DNA of 64,000 nucleotides from Brasenia schreberi (lineage: Eukaryota; Streptophyta; Magnoliopsida; Nymphaeales; Cabombaceae). The position numbers and the translations under genes are program-made. Positions 1 to 10,448 of this stretch are shown here, piece by piece (within the stretch, counting starts at the first letter, position 1; every line of letters begins with the position of its first letter). The notes under the pieces were generated by a model. The model was not told the DNA's origin. It saw only the letters and a program-made list of their open reading frames with translations, and searched no databases. The DNA is taken from positions 30,947,501-31,011,500 of the forward strand of contig JAYKKT010000091.1 of NCBI GenBank assembly GCA_036023115.1, in the 5' to 3' direction.

Positions 1-14
1 ATATATATATATAT
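1..14. repeat. AT dinucleotide run at window edge
   Basis: A short (AT)n run opens the window and probably continues to the left of it. It is a simple repeat with no other visible role. Confidence 0.8.
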
Positions 15-575
15 GTGAGTTGGGTTTGTCGGTTTTGAATCATGTCCGAGTTGACTTGTATCCTCACACGACCTTTATTGAGTTACTTTTCCGTTACCAG
101 GATCCAACACGAAAGGCTTAAAAACCTGACTCAGAATGAGTTCTGAGGTTGGGGTGCAAAATTGCTAGGCCTAAATAACTGTAGATCATTGACAGGTACA
201 AGTTCCGCAGGCAATATCATCTCCTCGTGTATGGTTGACCATGCCACCTAAGTCCTGGGTTCGACCATGTTTTTTTTTATTACACACACGCATGCATGCA
301 ACCCCTGGGGATCGAACTTGCCACCTACGTCATGGGTTTGAACTTGTTTGGCAAAACCTGAGCTCGTGTCAACCCTTTCGGCTTGCCATCATCGGGAATT
401 AGAAAACATTTCAGACTGAAGCAAGCTGCCTAGTGTTTCAATATCGCAGGCGGTTTAATCGTTAGGCTTAATTTTTGTAAAATCATTAATAGCGTGAGGG
501 CAAGGTGTTGTAAAAGAACAAAGCAATCCATGGTCTAAAACGTAGTAATGGCTATAACACACCCTTTAAATAGTG
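15..575. other. Non-coding sequence with a SINE-like stretch
   Basis: There is no convincing coding region. At about 268-385, read on the minus strand, there is a weak A-box-like GAGCTCAGG (358-366), a good B-box-like GTTCGATCCCC (about 307-317), and then an A-rich tail (the T run at 270-278). That order is the layout of a tRNA-derived SINE. A related segment containing CTGGGTTCGACC lies at about 255-266, so the area may hold two degraded copies. The remainder shows nothing recognisable. Confidence 0.35.
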
Positions 576-583
576 CTTATATC

Positions 584-1214
584 TAGTAGTGGCAATTATG
601 GACTGGACCCAAACGTGAACTGAAAAACCATGTTCGATCCGGTAGGGTAGAGATGGCTGGTTCTGGTTTTATTGGGAACCAGGAACTGGGACTAAAATGG
701 TTCCAGTTTGGAGCTAACAGTTGTAGTTCTCCTTATGGTTGATGCCTAAACCATGAAAAACCATAATTTTGATCATAAGAAAATAAAAAGTATCTGAATT
801 GGCAGTTTGGAACTGGTTTTGGTTCCTGTTTCATGGAAGGTGGAACCATACCCGAACAAGGGAGTCCCCATTTTTCCACTTCTGTTTCAGCCGGTTCTGT
901 CCAGTTCTTGCCCTGGTCAAATTCCAGTTGAAACCAGATCGTTTTGAACTGACCTGACAAAAGATTGGGTCTGGTCCAAGTGGACCAGGACCAGACTTGA
1001 GCCCAACTTGAAAAAGTGTGTGTGTGTGTTTATATATGTGTAGAATCGGGATTGGTTGGGCCAGTTGATCCAACCCAAATACGACCCGGTTCAGGTCCAT
1101 GTCTTAAAAAAGGACGTGAATAAAGATCGGCTTGCATCCAAGTCGACCTGATTTGGATCCAAACTCAAAGTGAGCCGACCTGAACCTGACCTGTTGATGA
1201 GAATGACACCCCTA
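584..1214. mobile_element. Short non-autonomous hAT-type element (MITE)
   Basis: The ends are imperfect terminal inverted repeats: the left begins TAGTAGTGGCAATT and the right, reverse complemented, begins TAGGGGTGTCATTC. This resembles the TAGGGGTGGCAA-type ends of plant hAT MITEs. Eight-base flanks CTTATATC (576-583) and ATTGTATC (1215-1222) agree at six of eight positions, as expected of an aged hAT target-site duplication. The interior is a series of GGTTC/GAACC-rich motifs plus a short TG/TA run near 1017-1040. No transposase is present, and the short open frames inside it are not genes. Confidence 0.65.
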
Positions 1215-1248
1215 ATTGTATCCTTCTGGATTAGCGCGTATGCTTCAC

Positions 1249-4200
1249 CAGTGTTGTTTGATGCGTATCGTATTGTGCATCGTTGGGCTCCACGATACGG
1301 GCGTATCGTATCGTATTTTAATATTAAAATAATGCAAAAATTAATTAAAAATCAATAAAAATCCGAAAAAAAATCAAAACAAATTCAGGAAAAATCTGGT
1401 AATTGCTTTAAATTCATATAATGTAAGTTTAGTACAGATTGAGCATTCAACATTGAACAATTGTATCCAAATTTACATATTTTGAATCCAAAAAATGAAA
1501 TACAGATTACAGACACAGTTACATTTTATAAATTGTAATCAGGATCATCAACTAAATAATCTTCATCTTCTCCTTGTTATAGATCCTTATCATCATCATT
1601 AGCGACACCTTCTTCGAAATCAAATTCTTCTTCTCCTTGATGTTGTTGTTGCGCTCTTTCCAAATTCATCCAGGCAATGTCTTCTTCAGTTAGGAGGGCA
1701 TTTTGTTCAGTATCTTCTATAACCCAATCTTCTAACATATCAAAATTATCCAAACTTATTGGATCGAACTAACTTTTTTCTCTATTTTTTTTTAATTGCC
1801 TATGACAAACAAAGATAAACAATTAGTAAATAATATTAACAATTGAAGACTGAAGTTAAACAATATTGAATTGAAAATTTGAAAGTAATACAACATTACC
1901 TTTCACGAAGGTGCATGTTACAACGAATATAAACTAAATCATTTAGTCTTTTGTGTTCCAACCTGTTGCACTTCTTTGTATGAATGTGTTTAAAAACACT
2001 TTAATTTCTTTCACAACCTGTTGCACTACAGGTTTGGCTTAAGACTCTCACTACAAAATCTCTAAGTTTTGGATAATCAGTTCCAAACCTGTTCCACCAA
2101 ACATCTGCAGAAAAAGATAAACATTAGAGACATAATCCATAGTAATGTAAGATGTAACTTAAATATGAAAATAAATAATTTACCTAGACGCATCGTAGTG
2201 CGGTTGCGAATTGCAACAGGCAAACCCATCAAGTGAAGAGCATTATCATATATCTCTATCTCTCGATGTATCGCATCTGTTATGCTCTCATCAGGAACTA
2301 ATCTATCGAGATTCCTCGATTAACCTCACCATCCCTTTTGAAGGTTGCTGAGTACCTGAATGTCGGGTTTAGATAGTAGGCTGTTGCATGAATAGGCTGA
2401 TGTAATTGTTTATTTCATCTACTATCAATTATTTTCCACACGGGCATGTAATCTCTCTTTTTTTTATTAAAGTTATTTTTGATGGCTTCTTTTGCCCTAT
2501 CCATAGCTTAATAAAGGTAGCCCATAGATGGTTTCTTCTTGCTGTCAACCAATCTCAAAACTTTCACTAAAGGAAATATAATTTTTAATAATATAACACA
2601 TGCATTCCAAAATGAACTTCTAAAAACTGTTTTTGCAATCTCATTCAACTTTTTATTTCTTCTATTCTGAGACAACTCTGCAAATTGTTGTCAGGATCAC
2701 ATTTTCTTCAAAGCTTGTTTCTGTCTCACAATACTCTGTACAGATAAAAAGTTTATTGTGAATCGAGTTGCAGCTATTCGAAGAAGCTCTGTACCTTCTG
2801 TATATCTCCTCATCATACACAAAACAAATGCGTGGTGATAAATGGATTTTGTAATATCTTGGCAACACTCAGTTGTTGCCTTTATTTCATCCATCTCACC
2901 AATGTCTTCAAGGATGAGATTTAAACAATGGGTTGAACATGGTGTCTAATAGAAAGTCCCATAAATGTCAGCTAACTCATTCCCAACTGCTTTGTAGTTA
3001 GCTGCATTATCTGTAATCAATTGGACCACATTTTCTACCCCAACTTCGCATATTACCTTATCAAATTCTTGTCATAAGATCTCTACAGTATGCCTCTCCT
3101 TTGACATATCTAGAGATCTTAAAAGCATGAGTCCTTTAGGACAATAGAGAAGAAAGTTTAGCAATGTCCTTCCTCGCCTATCGGTCCATCCATCTGCCAT
3201 GATAGTGCATCCTGTTTCCTTCCATGACTATCTCAAAGTCGAACAGTATTTCTGCACTTCAATGATGGTTTGATCTAATATCTTCCCTCTCAACTTCTGA
3301 TAAGAAGGCATCCTGGACCAATGTTAGCAATTGCATCTGCCATTGCTTGAAAATTAAAAGTGTTTGCTACATTAAATGGAATGCATGCATCATAAAACCA
3401 TCTCCTCACTGCAAGGTCTGCCTGATCATGTAGTTGTTCTGAAGCCATAGCAACACGAATTCCAGGTTGAGCACCAGGTGTAGTGGAAGGAGAAAAGAAT
3501 GAATATATGCTAGAAGAAGATCTTCCTCTACTCCTTCCTTGAACTTCCTCTTTTGCCACCTCTAAAGTCTTCAACAACCCTCTTTCCCCTACTAGGTGCT
3601 CGTGAACTGCTACTATCAATATCTGTTCTAGCATCTAAAGGCAAACTATCAGTGAATCCAACTCTAGTGACAGTAGCATCATCAACATTTTCAAACATAT
3701 GAAAATCATCCTTTTGTTGTCTCCTTTCCTGTATACTCTCAATCATCTGTAGGCATTGCCATTTAATACCTTCTGACAAACTTTTAACTTTGCCTGTGCA
3801 TGAAGCAACTTCTTTCCTGGTCCCTTCTAGGTGGTGTTTCAACCTTGAAATCCCACTAGGTAGTCGCTTCATAAATCCCCAATTTTCAAATAACACTCAA
3901 ATGGAGTGTCTCCCACTTCATGAATGCAATAAAAATCATATACACATACTTAATAACTTCATATTTTGTCATTCAAAAAAAAAACACAAAAAACAACAAA
4001 TATAAAGAAAAAAATAGAAAAAAATTAAAAAATATACCTAAATCCGAGTTTGGAGGCTTGCACGGACATCGTAGGGCACGATTTTGGAGCTTTGAACACC
4101 AAGGAGGCAAAACCGGCTCTTAAGGAGCTTAGGGAACTCAAAAGGAGAGAGAAAACCCGCGAAAAATCGTGGGTTTCATTCGGCCGGGAACCCTTTATAA

Positions 4201-4333
4201 GGGTCCTAGGGTGTATCGTGCGATACGGCCCGTATCGCACGATACGGTGCGATAACTTCGTTATAACGATACATTGGGGTGTATCGTATCATGGTGGTCC
4301 ACGATACGATACGATGTGATACGGATAACACTA
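1249..4333 (-). mobile_element. hAT DNA transposon, copy 1 (3085 bp, complete ends, dead)
   Basis: The left end CAGTGTTG and the right end (reverse complement TAGTGTTATCC) form short terminal inverted repeats. Both are flanked by the perfect 8-bp target-site duplication TGCTTCAC (1241-1248 and 4334-4341), which defines an hAT element. Inside each end are clusters of CGTATCG/GATACG motifs (about 1265-1316 and 4209-4325), which may be subterminal transposase-binding repeats. The transposase reads on the minus strand and is broken by stops. A second member of the family is at 50044-54675. Confidence 0.92.
1555..3900 (-). pseudogene. hAT transposase, decayed (copy 1)
   Basis: Read on the minus strand, the order matches a plant hAT transposase. 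First comes an N-terminal linker with SGISRLKHHLEGTRKEV (about 3800-3860), the tail of a BED-finger region. Next is the start of the DUF659 / RNase-H-like domain with IPFNVANTFNFQAMADAIA (about 3320-3390), then the segment VVQLITDN (about 3005-3030) leading into LNLILEDIGEMDEI (about 2890-2930). The C-terminal hATC dimerisation domain, with WWNRFGTD and CSATGCERN (about 1985-2095), comes last, followed by an acidic tail (1555-1760). The frame is broken: a stop replaces the Trp before TP near 2950, and another replaces the Trp of the conserved ERNWS motif near 1993. The BED cysteines seen in the second copy are missing here because roughly 180 bp has been lost near 3850-3880. No functional product is expected. 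Confidence 0.88.
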
Positions 4334-4341
4334 TGCTTCAC

Positions 4342-4812
4342 TATGCCACATCCGTAGATCTGCGACTGCTGCGTGTATATTCTGAGACTTGCATAGAAGA
4401 ACTGGATTTGGTGAACATGCTTAGCATTTAATAATTGTTGATAGGCTACTCCGTTTTAATCTTATTGACTTGATTATATGCTATTACACTTTTATTCATG
4501 CTACATTCTGAAGAAAAATATTTTTCTTAATTTCTATAGAAAGATATAAATAATAAAGAGGTATATTTGTGTAACCCCATTTAGGCACATGGAACACAAG
4601 AGTGTCGTATCCGTGGGAGGAGGAAATGAGGGAGAAATTACTGATCCCCAATCCCAGCCGCTTCCTTTCTATGCTTTTCCATCCTAGCGCGCCAGCCAAA
4701 TACAACAATCTAAACGACACGCTTGGCTCAATGCTGCCCAGAGATCAGGCATACCCATAGACTGCATAACTGTGCAGATCGAGCCTCTCTTAACAAAGGC
4801 AATTTTAGTTAG
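4342..4812. other. Intergenic, nothing recognised
   Basis: AT-rich sequence between the hAT element and the LINE, followed by a slightly GC-richer stretch (4590-4800). No domain, RNA gene or repeat end was recognised. Confidence 0.5.
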
Positions 4813-5567
4813 TTATTGTGATCTTCGAAGTTATTCCTACAGAAGTTTGAAAAATCCTACACTTATACCCATATATAAGAACAAGGGAGACATTCAGAAT
4901 TGTGTGAATTATCGAGGTATCAAGTTAATGAGTCATACTATAAAATTGTGGGAAAGAATTATCGAACGTAGGATAAGACAAACATCGAGTACAATAGAAA
5001 ACCAATTTGGATTCATGCCAGGCAAATCTATTGTTGAAATGTTTCACCTTTTGAGACAGCTTATAAAATATTTTAGAGCAAAAAAGAAAGATCTTCACAT
5101 GATATTTATTGATCTAGAAAAAACTTATGATAGGGTACTGAAGGAGGTTCTTTGGAGAACCTTGGAAAAAAGAGGTATCCCATTGACATACATAAACCTT
5201 ATAAGAGACATTACGATGATGCAAAAACATGTGTGAGGACTTATGAAAGAATGACAGACTTCTTTGAAGTTAATATTAGATTACATCAAGGATCAACTTT
5301 AAGTCCATACTTATTTATAATGGTGATTGATGAGTTAATAAAACATATTCAAGATGAAGTACCTTGGTGTATGTTATTTGCATATGACATTGTGTTAGTG
5401 GAGGAGTCTAAGGAAAAAGTCAATAGAAAATTGAAACTATGGAGAAAAACATTAGAAAGTAAAAGCTTCCGACTTAGTAGAACAAAGACATAATATGTGC
5501 AATGTAAGTTTGATCATTTGGTTGCTTTAGAGGACATAGAAATTAAAATTGACACACATTACATCCT

Positions 5568-8500
5568 ACAAACAACAACTAAGCCTTTTCCCATACTAGA
5601 CGGGGTCGGCTACATGGATTCTTTGTTTCCACAGATCTCTATCGTGTGCCATGTTAGCAGTTAACTCCCAATAAGCTAGATCATTCTTTATTGTTTCTTT
5701 CCAACACTTTTGTGGTCGTCCTCTACCTCTTTTAATACTTTCCAAATTTAGTTTTTCTAACCTTCTTACAGGTTCTTCTTTTGATCTTCTTTCTATATGT
5801 CCAAACCATCTTAAACGATGTTCTCTCATTTTATCCTCTATTGGTGCCACTCCTAATTTGTTTCTAATAACCTCATTATGTATACGGTCTTTTCTTGTAT
5901 GATCACTCATCCATCTCAACATCTTCATTTCTGTCACAGACATCTTTTGTACATGTTGATGATTAATTGCCCAACACTCAGAACCATAAAACATGGTAGG
6001 CCTAACTGCTGCTCTATAATATTTACCTTTTAATTTTAATGGTATCTTCTTTTCATAAAGAATACCTGATGCTCCTCTCCATTTTAACCAACCCGCATTA
6101 ATTCTATGTGTAACATCTCCATCAACTCTTCCATCACTTTGAAAAATTGACCCTAGGTATTTAAAACTTTCCTTTTGGGGAATGCAATGTGTGCCAATTT
6201 TAATTTCTATGTTCTCTGAAGTAGCCAAATGATCAAACTTACATTCCATATATTCTGTCTTTGTTCTACTAAGTCGGAGGCCTTTGTTTTCTAATGTTTC
6301 TCTCCATAGTTTCAATTTTCTATTGACTTCTCCCTTAGACTCCTCCACTAACACAATGTCATATGCAAATAACATACACCAAGGTACTTCATCTTGAATA
6401 TGTTTTATTAACTCATCAATCACCATTATAAATAAGTATGGACTTAAAGTTGATCCTTGATGTAATCTAATATTAACTTCAAAGAAGTCTGTCATTCTTT
6501 CATGAGTCCTCACACATGTTTTTGCATCATCGTAATGTCTCTTATAAGGTTTATGTATGTCAATGGGATACCTCTTTTTTCCAAAGTTCTCCAAAGAACC
6601 TCCCTCGGTACCCTATCATAAGCTTTTTCTAGATCAATAAATATCATGTGAAGGTCTTTCTTTTTTGCTCTAAAATGTTCCATAAGACGTCTCAAAAGGT
6701 GAATCGCTTCAATAGTAGATCTACCTGGCATAAATCCAAATTGGTTCTCTGTTGTACTTGATACTTGTCTTAACCTACGTTGGATAATTCTTTCCCATAA
6801 TTTCATAGTATGACTCATTAACTTGATACCTCGATAATTCGCACAATTTTGAATGTCTCCCTTGTTCTTATATACGGGTATAAGTGTACTTGCTCTCCAT
6901 TCCTCGGGCATCTTTTGGTTTTTCCATATTTCATTAAATTATCTTGTGAGCCAAGTGATTCCTATTTCTCCTAGTATTTTCCAAACTTCTATAGGAATAT
7001 TATCTGGTCCTACCGATTTACCACTCTTCATATGTTTAAGAGCCTCTTTGACTTCATTCTTTTGAATACGTCGGTAGAAATTGTGGTTTATATACTTTTC
7101 TGACTTGGCTAAATCTCCTAAACTAATACTAACATCCTTATTTTCATTAAAAAGATTATAAAAATAGTTTTTTCATCTATTTCTTATATCATCATTTGCC
7201 ACTAGAATTTTTTCATCCTCGTCTTTTATGCATCTAACATAATTAAGATCTTTAGTTTCTTATCTCTAGCCCTAGCTATCCTAAAAATATCTCTTTCACC
7301 CTCTTTTGAGTTGAGTTTTTTATATAAGTCCTCCCAAATCTTAGCTTTTGCTTCACTAACGGCCTTTTTTTCTTCCTTCTTTGCTTTCTTATAAGCTTCT
7401 AAAGTTTCACTAGTTTTCTTAGCATAATGTAATTTGTAACATGCCCTCTTTGCCTTGATTTTATTTTGTACTACTTCACTCCACCACCAAGCTTCTTTTT
7501 GTGCCGGTACACCTCCCTTAGATACCCCTAACACATCTTTCGCCACTTTCCTAATATGTATAGCCATATTGTTCCACATATCACAGGGTGTGCCAACATA
7601 ATTCCAAACATCTCCTTGAAGGACTTTCTGTTTAAATATATCTTCTTTCTCGCTTTTGAGGTTCCACCATTTAGTCCGAATAGCTCGATGCACTCTTTTC
7701 TTCTTTGTCCATTTTTTTATTTGTAAATCCATAACTAAAAGTCGATGTTGGGTGGTTAAGCTTTCTCCTGGAATTACCTTACAATCTTTACAACACACTC
7801 TATCTTTTTTTCTACAAATAAAGTAATCAATTTGTGTTTGTGATAAGCCACTCTTATAAGTAATTAAATGTTCATCTCATTTTTTGAAGATTGTATTGAC
7901 TATAAAGAGATCAAATGACATAGCAAAATTTAAAATCTCCCTACCTTCCTCGTTTATATCCCCATAACCAAAGTTTCCATGAATCTCTTGATATCCTAAT
8001 GCCTCTTTACCGACATGTCCATTTAAATCTCCTCCTAAACAAATCATCTCTCTTTGTAGAATCTTTTGAAACACCTTATCTAACTCTTCCCAAAAAACTG
8101 TCTTTATACTATCTTCTAGTCCTACTTGGGGTGCGTAAGCACAAACTATATTCAAAACCTCTACTCCTAACACTAATTTCAATGTCATGATTCGGTCACC
8201 ATATCGTTGTATGTCTACTACACTCTCCTTTAAATATTTATTTATGATAATACCAACTCCGTTTCGGGCCTTTTCTTTACCTGAGTACCATAATTTAAAA
8301 CCTATATCCTCTATCTCCTTTGCTTTTTCTCCAACCCATTTTGTCTCTTGTAAACATAGAATATAAATCTTTCTCCGAATCATAGTATCTACCACCTCCA
8401 TTAGCTTATCCGATAATGTTCCGATATTCCAAGAACCAATACGAGTCTTATTATCTAGGACTAGTTTTCTTACCCCCCGCAACCGTCCATAATCAAAATG

Positions 8501-8840
8501 CGGAGACCCTCTTTGAAAATTTTTCACTACATTTGGGCGGCAATATAGCGGGACTAACTTCTTTACCCACACCTGTCCATGATGTGGGAACCCTCTCTGC
8601 AATTGATTCACTATATTCGGGCGAAAATGTAGTGGCCCTTGCTTACTTCTTACTGCATTCGAGCTCTGTAGCTCATCGCTAGGCGGGGACGCCCCAAAGC
8701 AATGCTCATAATTTTTGTAATCCATGTTGTAGAAATCCGACGAAGTTTTACGCTGGCTGTCGGAAGCCTAACACAACCCTCCTCCTTTATCCGGGCTTGG
8801 GATCGGCAATGCAAGGGTGATCCCTTACATGGGCGGAGTT
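5568..8840 (-). mobile_element. RTE-clade LINE, copy 2 (full length, nested in copy 1)
   Basis: A 3273-bp insertion on the minus strand inside copy 1. It is flanked by a perfect 14-bp target-site duplication, ACACATTACATCCT (5554-5567 and 8841-8854). The 5' end includes an untranslated leader of about 115 bp before an ATG at 8725. The 3' end finishes in GGCTTAGTTGTTGTTTGT, the short TTG-type tail of plant RTE elements. The perfect duplication and full length make it younger than copy 1, which belongs to the same family in the opposite orientation. Confidence 0.95.
5596..8725 (-). pseudogene. RTE endonuclease-reverse transcriptase ORF, broken (copy 2)
   Basis: From the ATG at 8725 the order is: an N-terminal extension; an apurinic-type endonuclease (7877-8470) with RIGSWNIGTL, CLQETKWVG and GGDLNGHVG; a Lys-rich linker (7226-7798) with WWWSEVVQNKIKAK; the RT (about 6930-5960) with [44 protein letters not shown] and FAYDIVLVEES; and a C-terminal region with GSECWAINHQ, MLRWMSDHTRK and RGRGRPQKCWKET ending at 5596. 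Breaks seen directly are TGA near 7876, a frameshift near 7255, further stops near 7173 and 6940, a one-base deletion near 6531, and Tyr for the first Asp of FADD. RTE proteins normally nick DNA and prime reverse transcription at the target. Such endonuclease domains are often annotated by similarity as craniofacial development protein 2. Confidence 0.92.
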
Positions 8841-9476
8841 ACACATTACATCCTCCAAAAGGAAAATTTTAAATACCTAAGGTCAATTTTTGAGAGTGAT
8901 GAAAGAATTGATGGAGATATTATGCATAAAATTAATGCATGTTGATTAAAATGGAGAGGAGCATCAAGTATTCTTTGTGATAAGAAGATACCATTAAAAT
9001 TAGAAGGTAAATATTATAGAGCAACAATTAGACTTTCCATGTTTTATGGTTTTGAGTGATGGGTAGTTAATCATCAACATGTAAAAAAGATGTCTATGAC
9101 AGGAATGAAAATGTTGAGATGGATGAATGATCATACAAGAAAAGTCTGTATGCATATTGAGGTTATTGGAAATAAATTATGTGTGGCACCAATAGAGGAT
9201 AAAGTGAAAGAATATCGTTTAAGGTGGTTTGGACATATAAAAAGATCAAAAGAAGAACCTTTAAGAAGGTATGAAAAACTAGATTTTGAAAGTATTAAAA
9301 GAGGTAGAGGACGACCACAAAAGTGTTGGAAAGAAACAATAAAGAATGATCTAGCTTATTGTGAGTTAATTGCTAACATGACACATGATAGGACTTTGTG
9401 AAAACAAAGAATCTATGTACCCGACCCCATCTAGTATGAAAAAAGGCTTAGCTGTTGTTGTATTATGATCTTCCAA

Positions 9477-9940
9477 GCAGTAAGTACAACTCGCAGCCCC
9501 TCTTATCTAACTAGGAAAATTGATGAGCCTCGCCACCACACAAGTTTTCTTTTTTTCAGCTGCTATTCTTGGTGTTTTAGGTATTTGTCTCAACCAAATT
9601 TATCTTAAAGCTTCCCTATCTAGTTCCATCATTTAAATCATAGGAAAACAACGAAAGATTAGGGAAACAAAGGTTACTTAGATGGCCAATGGTCAACTCC
9701 GTTTTCCCACGAGGTTTCACCTTGACAAGCTTCAATTGATAGCTTAGGTTGTGCGTAGAGCACCAAGCTTCAAAATCCCTCCATAAATGCTCGATAAAAT
9801 GTAAGTTTGAGAGAAATCCTTGCTTAATTGTTAAGAATTTCCAGACATATTCTTTTGCTATACATAATAAGTTTTACTATGATTTTCTTTGCATTTCAAT
9901 CTCTAGTATCAATTCAGATTTGGAACTATCCAAGATCTAG
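9477..9940. other. Unrecognised sequence
   Basis: A polypyrimidine tract followed by CAG at about 9548-9560 looks like a 3' splice site, but the next 60 bases match nothing I recognise. No other feature was seen. Confidence 0.4.
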
Positions 9941-10448
9941 GATTCTCAATCTTAATGTTGGATAAAAAATATCAAGCATAAGGACTTGATTGATCTTCAC
10001 CTGCTGAAAACAAGCAACAATTTCATTTTTTTTATCAAGATTTTCTATCTCAATTTTGGGCAAGGTTCCCCCTCCTTCATCCCGATTCTATTCCTGAATC
10101 AAACTTTTATGTTGGTGCTTTGGCAAAAATGTCATAAATCTTACATGATTTAGTTCTCTTTCTCCAAAAAGTCGCAACTTTGCATTGAAGAAAACTATTG
10201 ATATGAACGAGTACATGAAGAAGTGACAAACTGAGTAATATGTGAGCTGGAGAAAGCCATGTGCCAAAGGCAAACTATTCAAAGGAGTCCTATAAGCCAA
10301 GAGAATGAACACGAGAATTTAATCATATAAAGCATTAGTAGGACAAACAATACTGCATGATATCAAGTCTTTGGTGGTCTACTTCCTTTGTAATTACTGC
10401 AACAAGTGAAGGAGGGGTTAGGGGCTGCTCAAATCAAACAATCAACCC
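9941..10448 (+). repeat. 500-bp direct repeat, copy A
   Basis: This stretch aligns along its whole length with 19659-20148 in the same orientation, with many substitutions and small indels. Shared landmarks include CCATCTCAATTTTGGG-like, TAGTTCTCTTTC, GACAAACTGAGTAAT and GATATCAAGTCTT. It has no long open frame in either copy. No TG...CA ends, polypurine tract or primer site was seen, so it is not obviously an LTR pair. It could be an old segmental duplication or an unrecognised repeat family. Confidence 0.75.

Larger units (their letters stand above)
4838..9401 (+). pseudogene. RTE reverse transcriptase remnant (copy 1), split by copy 2
   Basis: The first half (4838-5567) encodes RT blocks with [20 protein letters not shown], then QFGFMPGKS, FIDLEKTYDRV and, one frame over, RLHQGSTLSPYLF and FAYDIVLVEES. 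The second half (8855-9401) carries the C-terminal RTE region with MLRWMNDHTRK and LRWFGHIKRSKEE. A single-base loss near 5216 shifts the frame before the DDAKTCV block. The first catalytic Asp of the FADD box is Tyr. Further stops occur, for example at 5490-5492 and 8943-8945. Both the frameshift and the FAYD change are also present in copy 2. The product cannot be active. Confidence 0.9.
4831..9460 (+). mobile_element. RTE-clade LINE, copy 1 (5'-truncated, interrupted)
   Basis: The 3' end carries the GGCTTAG(T/C)TGTTGTTG tail shared by all three RTE copies in the window. Imperfect target-site duplications flank it: TTATTGTGATCTTCGAAG (4813-4830) and TATTATGATCTTCCAAG (9461-9476). Without the inserted copy 2 (5568-8840 plus its duplicated target) the element is only about 1.34 kb, starting inside the reverse transcriptase, so it is a 5'-truncated insertion. 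RTE elements of this type lack a poly(A) tail and end in short (TTG)n repeats, as seen here. Confidence 0.9.

Noticed and set aside
733..1100. Overlapping minus-strand frames with Trp- and Pro-rich peptides
   Set aside because: They lie within the repeat-rich interior of a short hAT MITE and resemble no protein.
7877..8725. A host endonuclease gene (craniofacial development protein 2-like)
   Set aside because: It is the endonuclease domain of an RTE LINE with adjoining RT, target duplication and characteristic 3' tail.
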